From: Promicromonospora citrea
Lineage (GTDB): Bacteria > Actinomycetota > Actinomycetes > Actinomycetales > Cellulomonadaceae
Assembly (NCBI RefSeq): GCF_013004695.1
Contig: NZ_JABEMG010000008.1
Span: 1-64,000, forward strand
Direction: 5' to 3'
DNA length: 64,000 bases
A model generated the notes under the pieces. That model saw only the letters and a program-made list of their open reading frames with translations, was not told where the DNA came from and ran no database searches. The position numbers were made by a program, and so were the translations under genes. This document shows, piece after piece, positions 1 to 6,910 of the stretch (positions within the stretch are counted from its first letter, which is position 1; the number at the start of each line of letters is the position of its first letter).

Positions 1-120
1 CGCCGCGGCCGCCGCGGTCGCCATCGCGACCGCGACGAACGCCAGGACCATCCGGGCGCGCAGGCTCCACGGCCGCCGGCGCCGCCCGGCCCGGCCCTCG
101 TCCGTCCGCAGGGCGTCCAC
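1..120 (-). CDS. Two-component sensor histidine kinase, N-terminal fragment (cut by window edge)
   Basis: The reverse strand reads about 40 codons from a GTG at 120 to the window edge. They encode an Arg-rich basic stretch (about residues 9-20) followed by a hydrophobic segment (MVLAFVAVAMATAAAA), the usual start of a membrane-bound sensor kinase. The start lies 4 bases after the stop of the response regulator gene, so the two are co-transcribed, regulator first. The kinase assignment rests mainly on this pairing, since no catalytic domain is visible. Another membrane protein is possible but unlikely. Confidence 0.6.
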   Translation of the reverse strand, partial: MDALRTDEGRAGRRRRPWSLRARMVLAFVAVAMATAAAAA

Positions 121-124
121 GCCC

Positions 125-802
125 CTACACCGGCCCGAACCGGTAGCCGAACCCGCGCACCGTCTGGATGTAGACGGGGGAGGACGGGTCGGTCTCGATC
201 TTCGCGCGCAGCCGCTGCACGCCGTTGTCCACGAGGCGTGAGTCCCCGAGGTAGGAGTGCTCCCACACCGTCCGGAGGAGCTGCTGCCTGCTCAGCACCT
301 GGCCCGGCGACGCCGACAGCTCGAGCAGGAGCCGCAGCTCGGTCGGCGTCATCGCCACCGGCCGGCCCGCCCGGGTCACCGTCATCGCCGCGCGGTCGAT
401 CACCAGGTCGCCCCACGCCGACGTCCGCCCCGGCGCGGCGGGCGCCGCACGGCGCAGCACCGCTCGGATCCGTGCGTCGACCACGCGCGGCTCGACCGGC
501 TTGACGACGTAGTCGTCCGCGCCCGCCTCCAGCCCGCTCACGACGTCGATGTCGTCGCCGCGGGCCGTGAGCATCACGATGGGCACCGTCCCGGCCGCGC
601 GGATCCTGCGGCACACCTCGAAGCCGTCGATGCCGGGCAGCATGAGGTCGAGCACCACGAGCTCCGCCGCGTCCTGCGCGTGCCGCCGCAGGCCCTCCTC
701 GCCGGTCGCCGTGGCCACCACGTCGTGCCCGTACCGCCCCAGCGCCGTCGCCAGACCGACCCGGACGGCATGGTCGTCCTCGATCAGCAGGATGCGCGAC
801 AT
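125..802 (-). CDS. OmpR/PhoB-family response regulator
   Basis: A 225-residue DNA-binding response regulator. The receiver domain (about 1-115) shows the acidic pair D9/D10, the phospho-acceptor D52 (VVLDLMLPG), T79 and K101 (VVKP). The C-terminal winged helix (about 125-225) ends in the family-typical GFGYRF. I chose the ATG at 802, which starts the protein directly on the receiver beta-strand (MSRILLIEDD) and has GGAG just upstream; a longer frame to 916 would add 38 unrelated residues. It is followed at once by the partial kinase gene. Two direct repeats in the divergent intergenic region (853-873) could be its own binding site. The signal sensed is unknown. Confidence 0.93.
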   Translation of the reverse strand: MSRILLIEDDHAVRVGLATALGRYGHDVVATATGEEGLRRHAQDAAELVVLDLMLPGIDGFEVCRRIRAAGTVPIVMLTARGDDIDVVSGLEAGADDYVVKPVEPRVVDARIRAVLRRAAPAAPGRTSAWGDLVIDRAAMTVTRAGRPVAMTPTELRLLLELSASPGQVLSRQQLLRTVWEHSYLGDSRLVDNGVQRLRAKIETDPSSPVYIQTVRGFGYRFGPV

Positions 803-852
803 GGCTCCAGTATCGAGGAGCCGTCCGGGCCGGACCACGCCTCCCGCCGTTC

Positions 853-873
853 TGCGACACGGTTGCGACACGG
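853..873. promoter_or_regulatory. Candidate OmpR-type operator: two direct repeats
   Basis: TGCGACACGG occurs at 853-862 and again at 864-873, an 11-base period that puts both copies on one face of the helix. OmpR-family regulators typically bind tandem direct half-sites with about this period. The repeat lies between the divergent response regulator and deacetylase genes, so it may serve both. Binding is inferred. Confidence 0.45.
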
Positions 874-914
874 CGACGACGGCGCGGGGACCTGCGCGCC
901 CGAGCGTGGCAGGC

Positions 915-1598
915 ATGACACGGACATCGGCACGACCACGACGGCTCCTCGCCGCTCTCGCCCTGCTCCTGACCCTGCCCGTCCTCGCGGCAGGCTGCGC
1001 GGCCGCCGGTGCCCTCCGCCCGGCCGACGCCGCGGCCGCCGAGCCGAAGGTGCTCTACCTGACGTTCGACGACGGCCCGGGGGACGAGACCGTCGAGATC
1101 CTCGACCTCCTGCGCGCGCACGACGGCAAGGCCGTCTTCTTCGCGCTCGGCCAGAACCTGGCCCGGCACACCGACCTCGGCCGCCGCATCGTCGCCGAGG
1201 GGCACGCGCTGGCCAACCACACCTGGAACCACGCGAACCTCACCGGCCTCGACGCCGACGCCCGCGCCCAGGAGCTCGAGCCCACCGCCGACCTCCTGCG
1301 CAGCCTCGGCTCCGAGAGCCCCTGCGTCCGACCGCCCTACGGCGCCACCGACGACGCCGTCGCCGCCGACCTCGCCGCCCGCGGCACCGAGCAGGTGCTC
1401 TGGACCGTCGACCCCGCCGACTGGTCCCGCCCGGGCGCCGACGTCATCGCCGAGCGGATCCTCGCGGCACCCCGCGGCGCCGTCGTGCTGCTCCACGACG
1501 GCGGCGGCGACCGCACGCAGACCGTCGACGCCCTCCGCCAGGCCCTCCCGCGGCTGGCCGCCGACGGCTGGACCTTCGACGTCGTGCCGGGTTGCTGA
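915..1598 (+). CDS. Polysaccharide deacetylase (NodB-type) lipoprotein
   Basis: A 227-residue carbohydrate esterase family 4 protein. The N-terminus (1-27) is a signal peptide ending in the lipobox LAAGC with C28 as lipidation site, so it should be anchored outside the membrane. All five NodB motifs are visible: TFDDGPG (50-56) with the catalytic and metal Asp, H102/H106 in HTWNH, RPPYG (139-143), the DPADW segment (about 166-170) and LLHDGG (192-197). It probably N- or O-deacetylates a cell-wall glycan such as peptidoglycan. The ATG at 915 was chosen because it starts the signal peptide. The acyltransferase gene follows after 2 bases, suggesting one wall-modifying operon diverging from the two-component system. 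Confidence 0.9.
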   Translation: MTRTSARPRRLLAALALLLTLPVLAAGCAAAGALRPADAAAAEPKVLYLTFDDGPGDETVEILDLLRAHDGKAVFFALGQNLARHTDLGRRIVAEGHALANHTWNHANLTGLDADARAQELEPTADLLRSLGSESPCVRPPYGATDDAVAADLAARGTEQVLWTVDPADWSRPGADVIAERILAAPRGAVVLLHDGGGDRTQTVDALRQALPRLAADGWTFDVVPGC

Positions 1599-1600
1599 CC

Positions 1601-3514
1601 ATGGGTGCGACCCTCGCCGCCCCGCGCACCGCGGCACCACGCGACGCCGGACGCCGGGAGCACCTGCCGGCGCTCGACGGCCTGCGCGGCGTCGCGATCG
1701 CCGGCGTGCTGCTCTTCCACGCCGGCCATCTCGGCGGCGGTTTCCTCGGTGTCGACCTGTTCTTCGCCCTGTCCGGCTACCTCATCACCGACCTGCTCCT
1801 GCGCGAGGTCGAGGCGACGGGCACCGTCTCGCTACCCGCCTTCTGGGCCCGCCGTGCACGGCGTCTGCTCCCCGCGCTCGCCGTCCTCCTGGCCGTCGTC
1901 ACGCTCGCGACCTGGGCCGTCGGCGACGCCGACCTCCGGCGGTCGGCGCTGTCCGACGGCCCCTGGGTCCAGGCGAACCTCGTCAACTGGCACCTGCTCG
2001 GGCAGTCGGCGGGCTACTGGGAGGGGTTCGGCGTCGGCCGGGTCTTCGGCCACCTGTGGAGCGTCGCCGTCGAGGAGCAGTTCTACCTGGTGTGGCCGGT
2101 CCTCGTGCTGCTGCTCGCACGGGGCGCTCGCGGGTCCGGGGGTGCGGCCGGACGGCGGGTGGCCCTCGCCGCCCTGCTCGGCTCCCTCGCCTCCCTCGCC
2201 CTCGTGCTGGTCCTCGCCGACCCCGCCGACACCACCCGTGTCTACACCGGCACCGACACCCGCGCGTCCTCGCTCCTGCTCGGCGCGCTCCTGGCGACCG
2301 CACCGGCGCGGCACGTGCTCGGGCGCGCCGTCGGCCGGTGGGCCGGCGTCGTCCTCCTGGTGCTCGCCGGCGGCGTGGCCGCCCTGTGGGGCGTGGCCGA
2401 CGGCGAGGCCTCGCCCTGGCTCTTCCAGGGCGGACTGTTCGCCCACTCGCTGGCTGCCGCGCTGGTCGTGGCGCTCTGCGTCCGGGCGCCCGGCAGCGCC
2501 GTCGCCCGGGTGCTGGGCGCCTGGCCGCTGCGCACCCTCGGGCTCGTGTCGTACAGCCTCTACCTCTGGCACTGGCCCGTGTTCCTGCTGCTCTCCGAGG
2601 ACCGGCTCGGCCTGGACGGCTGGCCCCGCACCCTCGTCGTGTGCGCGGTGTCGCTGGCGCTCGCGGCCCTGTCCACCGTGCTCGTCGAGAACCCGGTGCG
2701 CTTCCGAGCGGGCTGGGCGCGCGGGCGCACCGGGCTCGTGGCGCTCGTCGCGACGACGGCGGCGCTCGCCCTGTTCTGGGTCGTCGTGCCCCGGCCGGTG
2801 GCGCCCGTCGTCGACGCGGACGCGGTGGCGGGCCCGTCCGCCGGCTCGTCCGCCGCGGGGTCCGCGGGCGACGGGATCTCGACGGTGCTGCTCCTGGGTG
2901 ACTCGGTCGCCGCAGGGGAGGCGCTCCCGCTCGGGGCGGCCCTCGACGCCGCCGGTGTCACGCTGGAGTCGCTCGCGGCGGACGGCGGCGGTGGCGTGGT
3001 CGGTCCGCTCGGCGAGGCGACGTGGGAGCAGCTGCCCGGTGCGGTCGCGACGGCGCGGCCCGACGTCGTCGTCTACCAGCTCACCACCTACGACTGGGGT
3101 ACCGCTCAGGAGCAGCGTGCGGGGTACGAGCGGCTGGTGCGCATGGTGTCGGACGCCGGGGCCGACCTCGTGCTCGTCCCTTCACCGCCCATCCGCCCCG
3201 ACGAGTTCTACGCACCTCACATGGACGAGCTCGCCGGCGCCGAACGCGTCGCGCGCGAGGTCGCCGAGGCCTCGGGCGGGCGCGCCGTGTACCTCGACAG
3301 CGCGCCCGTGTGGGGCGAGGCCTACGAGCGCGTGCGCGACGGCGTGCCCGACCGCAGCGCCGACGGCATCCACACCTGCCCGCAGGGTGCCGCCCGGTTC
3401 ACGGGCTGGCTGCTGGGCGAGCTCGCGCAGCGGTACCCGGGGTTCGCGCCGGCGGACCCCGAGGCCTGGCTGGACGCCGGGTGGGCGGCGGACCCGCGGT
3501 TCACGGGCTGCTGA
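1601..3514 (+). CDS. Membrane acyltransferase with C-terminal SGNH domain (OafA/Oat type)
   Basis: A 637-residue two-domain protein that probably moves acyl (usually acetyl) groups across the membrane onto cell-surface glycans. The N-terminal acyltransferase-3 domain has LDGLRG (25-30), H40 in LLFHAGH, many transmembrane helices and the SVAVEEQFYLVWP motif of the family. After the last helix (about 385-405) an Ala/Ser/Gly-rich linker leads to an SGNH hydrolase-like domain with GDS at 433-435 and the DGIH block at 588-591 supplying the Asp and His. It follows the deacetylase gene by 2 bases, which fits coupled trimming and decoration of one polymer. The substrate is not visible. Confidence 0.88.
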   Translation: MGATLAAPRTAAPRDAGRREHLPALDGLRGVAIAGVLLFHAGHLGGGFLGVDLFFALSGYLITDLLLREVEATGTVSLPAFWARRARRLLPALAVLLAVVTLATWAVGDADLRRSALSDGPWVQANLVNWHLLGQSAGYWEGFGVGRVFGHLWSVAVEEQFYLVWPVLVLLLARGARGSGGAAGRRVALAALLGSLASLALVLVLADPADTTRVYTGTDTRASSLLLGALLATAPARHVLGRAVGRWAGVVLLVLAGGVAALWGVADGEASPWLFQGGLFAHSLAAALVVALCVRAPGSAVARVLGAWPLRTLGLVSYSLYLWHWPVFLLLSEDRLGLDGWPRTLVVCAVSLALAALSTVLVENPVRFRAGWARGRTGLVALVATTAALALFWVVVPRPVAPVVDADAVAGPSAGSSAAGSAGDGISTVLLLGDSVAAGEALPLGAALDAAGVTLESLAADGGGGVVGPLGEATWEQLPGAVATARPDVVVYQLTTYDWGTAQEQRAGYERLVRMVSDAGADLVLVPSPPIRPDEFYAPHMDELAGAERVAREVAEASGGRAVYLDSAPVWGEAYERVRDGVPDRSADGIHTCPQGAARFTGWLLGELAQRYPGFAPADPEAWLDAGWAADPRFTGC

Positions 3515-3544
3515 CGTCCGCCGCCGCGGTCGCGTCCCGGGCCG

Positions 3545-3566
3545 GGACCGGGCTCAGGCCCGGTCC
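3545..3566. terminator. Hairpin between convergent genes
   Basis: GGACCGGGC (3545-3553), loop TCAG, GCCCGGTCC (3558-3566): a perfect 9-base stem between the convergent acyltransferase and rarD-like genes. The loop holds the stop codon of the latter. No clear T-tract. Confidence 0.5.
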
Positions 3567-4462
3567 AGTCCGGGGCGCGGCGTACGCCGGGCCCGCCGCA
3601 CGCCGTCGACGGTGAGCAGCACGAGCGCCACCCAGACGAGCGCGAACCCCGCCCACCGCGCGGGCGGCATGTGCTCGTGGAAGACGAGCAGGCCGACGAG
3701 GAACTGCAGGGCGGGCGCCAGGTACTGCAGCATGCCGACGACGGACAGGGGCAGCCGACGCGCGGCGGCGCCGAACAGCAGCAGCGGCAGGGCCGTGACG
3801 ATGCCCGCCGACATCAGCAGCAGCACGTGCCCGGTGCCGTGCCCGGTGAACGTGCCCGACCCGCCGAGCCAGACGAGGTAGCCGAGCGCGACCGGCGTCG
3901 CGACGGTCGTCTCGACCGCGAGGCCCGGCAGCGCCGCGACCGTGCGGCCCACCCGGTTCTTCACGAGCCCGTACAGGCCGAACGAGAGCGCGAGGCACAG
4001 CGAGATCCACGGCAGCCCGTCCAGCCCCGTGGACAGCACGACGACGGCCGCGACGCCGAAGCCGATCGCGAGCCACTGCACCGGCGCGAGCCGTTCGCGC
4101 AGCACGAGCACGCCGAGCAGCACGGTCACGACGGGGTTGATGAAGTAGCCGAGGGCCGCGTCGAGCACCCGGTCGGTGAGGACGGCGTACACGTACACCA
4201 CCCAGTTGATGACGATCAGCACGGCCGCCACGGTGAACGTGCCGAGGATGCGCGGCGTCCGCAGCGCCGTCACGAACCCGCCGAGCTGACGCAGGACGGC
4301 GAGGGCGATCAGGCAGAAGACGAGACTCCACACGATGCGGTGCGCCACGATCTCGAGCGCGCCCGCCGGCTCCAGCAGCGGGAAGAACAGGGGCATGGCG
4401 CCCCACAGCACGTACGCGCCGACACCGAGGGGAAGGCCCCAGCGGTCCTGGTTTCCTGTCAC
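3554..4462 (-). CDS. rarD: RarD-family EamA/DMT permease
   Basis: A 302-residue membrane protein with about ten hydrophobic segments, matching the length of the RarD branch of drug/metabolite transporters. The N-terminal pattern LPLGVGAYVLWGAMPLFFPL and the later IAHRIVWSLVF-like segment are typical of RarD. The family was named after chloramphenicol sensitivity in E. coli, but its substrate here is unknown. I chose the GTG at 4462: a TATCGT -10-like box sits exactly 6 bases upstream and there is no ribosome binding site, so the message may be leaderless. It converges on the acyltransferase gene and shares a hairpin with it. Confidence 0.85.
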   Translation of the reverse strand: MTGNQDRWGLPLGVGAYVLWGAMPLFFPLLEPAGALEIVAHRIVWSLVFCLIALAVLRQLGGFVTALRTPRILGTFTVAAVLIVINWVVYVYAVLTDRVLDAALGYFINPVVTVLLGVLVLRERLAPVQWLAIGFGVAAVVVLSTGLDGLPWISLCLALSFGLYGLVKNRVGRTVAALPGLAVETTVATPVALGYLVWLGGSGTFTGHGTGHVLLLMSAGIVTALPLLLFGAAARRLPLSVVGMLQYLAPALQFLVGLLVFHEHMPPARWAGFALVWVALVLLTVDGVRRARRTPRPGLDRA

Positions 4463-4468
4463 GCCGTC

Positions 4469-4474
4469 ACGATA
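4469..4474 (-). promoter_or_regulatory. Candidate -10 box of a leaderless promoter (rarD-like gene)
   Basis: On the reverse strand TATCGT is followed by GACGGC and then the GTG start. This 6-base spacing places the transcription start at the start codon. No Shine-Dalgarno sequence is present. Confidence 0.4.
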
Positions 4475-4543
4475 GGTCGCGCGGGCTCCTGCGGGCCCCC
4501 ACCGGGCTGTGGGGCTCGTCACCCGAGGGGCGCGGGTTTCGAT

Positions 4544-4573
4544 TTCTCGCGCGGGGCCTCGGGGGGATATGCT
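4544..4573 (+). promoter_or_regulatory. Candidate promoter of tRNA-Tyr
   Basis: TTCTCG (4544-4549), an 18-base spacer and a good -10 TATGCT (4568-4573), 14 bases before the tRNA. The stretch TTCGATTTC-CGC around the -35 is shared with the tRNA-Thr promoter. Confidence 0.45.
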
Positions 4574-4586
4574 CGGCACCGTTCAC

Positions 4587-4668
4587 GGCTGGTTGCCCGA
4601 GCGGCCAAAGGGATCTGACTGTAAATCAGACGGCTTCGCCTTCGGGGGTTCGAATCCCTCACCAGCCA
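4587..4668 (+). tRNA. tRNA-Tyr (GTA)
   Basis: An 82-base class II tRNA. The acceptor stem GGCTGGT (4587-4593) pairs with ACCAGCC (4661-4667), with discriminator A4668. The anticodon stem TCTGA/TCAGA encloses loop CTGTAAA with anticodon GTA at 4621-4623. A long variable arm (about 4631-4643) and GGTTCGAAT T-loop follow. CCA is not encoded. Confidence 0.95.
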
Positions 4669-4678
4669 CGTGAAGCAC

Positions 4679-4718
4679 CGTAGGGCCTGACCAGGGAAGA
4701 CTCTGGCCAGGCCCTACG
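4679..4718 (+). terminator. Hairpin downstream of tRNA-Tyr
   Basis: A long inverted repeat: CGTAGGGCCTGACCAG pairs with CTGGCCAGGCCCTACG around a short loop, with minor bulging. It begins 11 bases after the tRNA and likely ends its transcript. There is no long T-run. Confidence 0.6.
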
Positions 4719-4805
4719 TCGTCGTCGGGGGCGTGGCCGCACATCGCGGCCACCGGCCCCACGTCCTGGCCCAACGGACACCCCGGCCTCGACGCCACGC
4801 TCCGT

Positions 4806-5312
4806 CTACGGGCGCACGAGCCGCACCAGCGCCGGCCAGGCCATGGCGCCGAGCCGCGCGTCGGCCTCCGCCGAGCCGCCGCGGGCGATGTCCAGGCCTG
4901 CCGTCGGTGCCTGCTCGCCGGGCAGGGCTGCCCGGTGGCCGGCCGTCGTGTGGTCGACGACCGTGGTCGGCAGCCCCGCCTGGTCCCTCCGCCCGGCGAT
5001 GCGGCGCGCGTGGTCGACCGGGTCCCAGACCCGGTAGTCGCCGCCGGCGACGACGAGAACCTCCCGGATCCGTTCGACGGGGATGGCTGCCGCGACAGCA
5101 TGGTCGGGGTGGGCAGCGCGGGATGCGGCGTACAGCTCGCGGAACTCCGGCGGGTGCGTGGCCGGGGCCCGCCGACGGTCGAGCGGGACGAAGGGCAGGG
5201 GCGCGGCGTCGATCCGACCGCTGGATCCGGCGAGGACGAGGACGCCGACGCCGGTCGGGTCGTCGGGCAGGAAACGCACTCCTTCAGGGGCGGAGAGCCG
5301 GGTCTCGTCCAT
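4806..5312 (-). CDS. Internally deleted acyl-CoA thioester hydrolase/BAAT C-terminal-like alpha/beta hydrolase
   Basis: A 168-residue protein that reads like both ends of a larger hydrolase joined together. The N-terminus (MDETRLSAPEGVRFLPDDP, then VGVLVLAGSSGRIDA) is the first strand region of BAAT-like alpha/beta hydrolases. It then jumps to PLPFVPLDRR and the C-terminal half, including VLVVAGGDYRVWDPVDHARR and the catalytic-His segment TAGHRAALPGE. The middle, where the nucleophile elbow (GxSxG) should lie, is absent. Family members are usually near 280 residues or more, so roughly 100 residues are missing without breaking the frame. It is probably a decayed, catalytically dead remnant. 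It starts at ATG 5312 between tRNA-Tyr and tRNA-Thr. Confidence 0.6.
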   Translation of the reverse strand: MDETRLSAPEGVRFLPDDPTGVGVLVLAGSSGRIDAAPLPFVPLDRRRAPATHPPEFRELYAASRAAHPDHAVAAAIPVERIREVLVVAGGDYRVWDPVDHARRIAGRRDQAGLPTTVVDHTTAGHRAALPGEQAPTAGLDIARGGSAEADARLGAMAWPALVRLVRP

Positions 5313-5362
5313 GGGCCGGAACTCTACGGAGTGGTGGGAACTCGCTCCCCACCACGCGCGGC

Positions 5363-5412
5363 GCACCTCACACCCGATTCGATTTCACGCCAGGCCGGAG
5401 GGCATGTAGAGT
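5363..5412 (+). promoter_or_regulatory. Promoter of tRNA-Thr/tRNA-Met/rpmG with upstream element
   Basis: TTCACG (5384-5389), 17-base spacer, TAGAGT (5407-5412), 10 bases before tRNA-Thr. Immediately upstream is GCACCTCACACCCGATTCG (5363-5381), identical to the element at the same distance from the rpsL -35 box (45304-45322). Confidence 0.6.
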
Positions 5413-5421
5413 CTTCCTCGC

Positions 5422-5494
5422 GCCCCGATAGCTCAGTCGGCAGAGCATCTCCATGGTAAGGAGAAGGTCAAGGGTTCGATTCCCTTTCGGGGCT
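5422..5494 (+). tRNA. tRNA-Thr (GGT)
   Basis: A 73-base tRNA. Acceptor GCCCCGA (5422-5428) pairs with TCGGGGC (5487-5493). The anticodon stem TCTCC/GGAGA encloses ATGGTAA, with anticodon GGT at 5455-5457. T-loop GGTTCGATT is present and CCA is not encoded. Confidence 0.95.
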
Positions 5495-5545
5495 CTGTGA
5501 TCGACGCGGGGTCGCCTCCGGGCGGCCTCGCGTTGAGTCACGCGC

Positions 5546-5622
5546 GGCGGGGTAGCTCAGCTGGTCAGAGCGCACGACTCATAATCGTGAGGTCGCGGGT
5601 TCGAGCCCCGCCCTCGCTACCA
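5546..5622 (+). tRNA. tRNA-Met (CAT), elongator type
   Basis: A 77-base tRNA with encoded CCA (5620-5622). The anticodon stem CACGA/TCGTG encloses CTCATAA, with CAT at 5580-5582. Acceptor GGCGGGG (5546-5552) pairs with CCTCGCT (5612-5618) only through two G-T wobbles, including the first pair. The lack of three G-C pairs flanking the anticodon loop argues against initiator tRNA. A CAT tRNA read as Ile2 after lysidine modification cannot be excluded. Confidence 0.9.
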
Positions 5623-5705
5623 AGCAAGTAGACCCGTCCGGTGTCCTGTGCCGGACGACGAGAACACACATGGCGCCTCCCTCTCGAGGCGCGGAGGTGA
5701 GAGCC

Positions 5706-5876
5706 ATGGCAAGCAAGAGCGCGGACGTCCGCCCGAAGATCACGCTGGCCTGCGTGGACTGCAAGGAGCGGAACTACATCACGAAGAAGAACCGCCGCAA
5801 CGACCCCGACCGCCTGGAGTTGGCGAAGTTCTGCCCGCGCTGCGGCAAGCACACCTCGCACCGCGAGACCCGCTGA
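5706..5876 (+). CDS. rpmG: 50S ribosomal protein L33
   Basis: A 56-residue L33 of the large subunit. It carries both CxxC pairs (CVDC near 17-20 and CPRC near 41-44), the zinc-binding form expected under zinc-replete conditions. ATG 5706 was chosen because [12 protein letters not shown] is the conserved L33 start and is preceded by a GGAGGTGAGAG ribosome binding region; an upstream in-frame ATG would add unrelated residues. It stands between tRNA-Met and hadA, the conserved actinobacterial order. Confidence 0.96.
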   Translation: MASKSADVRPKITLACVDCKERNYITKKNRRNDPDRLELAKFCPRCGKHTSHRETR

Positions 5877-5898
5877 GTCCAGGCAGGTTCACACCGAC

Positions 5899-6384
5899 GT
5901 GGCGAACGCTGACTTCGAGGGCCGGGTCTACCCGGCCGACGCCCCCTACTCCGTAGGCCGCGAGAAGATCCGCGAGTTCGCCACAGCAGTCGGTGCCACC
6001 CACCCCGCGCACCACGACCTCGTGGCGGCGCGGGGTTCGGGCTATCCGGACCTGGTCGCCCCGCCCACCTTCGCGGTGGTCGTGGCGCAGCGCAGCGAGG
6101 CGCAGTACATCCAGGACCCCGAGGCCGACATCGACTTCTCCCGCGTGGTCCACGCGGACGAGCGCTTCACGCACCACCGGCCGATCGTGGCGGGCGACGA
6201 GCTGACGACCGTGCTGCACGTGGACCGCATCGTGTCGCGCGGCGCCATCAGCATGGTGACGACGCGCTGCGAGCTCTACGCCATGCCGCAGCAGGTCGAG
6301 GTGCCGTCGCCCGAGGCGGACTCGCCCGGCGAGCACGTCGCCACGGTCGTCTCCACGCTCGCGATCCGAGGTGAGGACGCATGA
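5899..6384 (+). CDS. hadA: MaoC-like dehydratase, HadA type
   Basis: A 161-residue hot-dog-fold protein of the FAS1-type dehydratase N-terminal family. In mycobacteria HadA is the non-catalytic, substrate-binding half of the (3R)-hydroxyacyl-ACP dehydratase HadAB. Visible are the N-terminal region that starts GRVYPADAPYSV, the APPTFAVVVAQR segment and the FTHHRPIVAGDEL hot-dog strand. Start is GTG 5899, 22 bases after rpmG. Its end overlaps hadB by 4 bases (ATGA), so the two are translationally coupled and probably form a heterodimer. Because nothing here points to mycolic acids, the role may be in another lipid pathway. Confidence 0.85.
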   Translation: MANADFEGRVYPADAPYSVGREKIREFATAVGATHPAHHDLVAARGSGYPDLVAPPTFAVVVAQRSEAQYIQDPEADIDFSRVVHADERFTHHRPIVAGDELTTVLHVDRIVSRGAISMVTTRCELYAMPQQVEVPSPEADSPGEHVATVVSTLAIRGEDA

Positions 6385-6803
6385 CCCGCCCTGACATCGC
6401 GACCCTGTCGGTCGGCGACGTGATCGGCCAGCGCGTCGTGACGTTCGACCGCGCGGCCCTCGTCCGCTATGCCGGTGCGAGCGGCGACCGCAACCCGATC
6501 CACTGGAGCGACCGCGTCGCCCGCGAGGCCGGCCTGCCGGGCGTCATCGCGCACGGCATGCTCACCATGGGCACCGTCGTCAACGTCGTCGTCGACTGGG
6601 CGGGCGACCCGGGCGCCGTCGTCGACTACCAGACGCGGTTCACGAAGCCCGTCGAGGTCCCGGACCCGGGCGAAGCGACCATCGAGGTCACCGGTACCGT
6701 CGGCGCCCTCGACGCCGAGGCGGGCACCGTCCGCGTCGACCTGGCCGTCACGGTGGACGGCGCCAAGGTTCTGGGGCGCGCCCAGGCGCTCGTGCGGCTC
6801 TGA
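6381..6803 (+). CDS. hadB: MaoC-like dehydratase, HadB type (catalytic partner)
   Basis: A 140-residue hot-dog protein with the hydratase-2 signature: YAGASGDRNPIHWSD (about 30-44) supplies the catalytic Asp and His, followed by GVIAHGML. It is the likely catalytic partner of HadA, dehydrating (3R)-hydroxyacyl thioesters. The ATG at 6381 overlaps the hadA stop, with GAGGTGAGG as ribosome binding site. No hadC follows; the next gene is an amidase with its own leader. Confidence 0.88.
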   Translation: MTRPDIATLSVGDVIGQRVVTFDRAALVRYAGASGDRNPIHWSDRVAREAGLPGVIAHGMLTMGTVVNVVVDWAGDPGAVVDYQTRFTKPVEVPDPGEATIEVTGTVGALDAEAGTVRVDLAVTVDGAKVLGRAQALVRL

Positions 6804-6866
6804 CCCGCAGCAGACCAAGTTTTTTCACCCCGGGGGTTCTCTCCGCGCGGCTGATCGGGTGTGATG

Positions 6867-6900
6867 CTCTCGTCCGGAATTTCATCCGGCCCGACGAGAG
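6867..6900 (+). promoter_or_regulatory. Hairpin overlapping the amidase ribosome binding site
   Basis: CTCTCGTC (6867-6874) pairs with GACGAGAG (6893-6900), extended by CGG/CCG with a small bulge. The 3' arm includes the start of GAGAGGA, the Shine-Dalgarno sequence of the gene at 6911. Folding would mask it, so translational control is possible. Confidence 0.35.
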
Positions 6901-6910
6901 GACCATCCGC

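Noticed and set aside
257-1600. Long forward open frame running into the acyltransferase gene
   Set aside because: This part is antisense to the response regulator and out of frame with the deacetylase. The acyltransferase starts at 1601.
5546-5622. Initiator tRNA or tRNA-Ile2 with a CAT anticodon
   Set aside because: The three G-C pairs typical of initiators next to the anticodon loop are absent, and gene order favours elongator tRNA-Met. Ile2 is not fully excluded.
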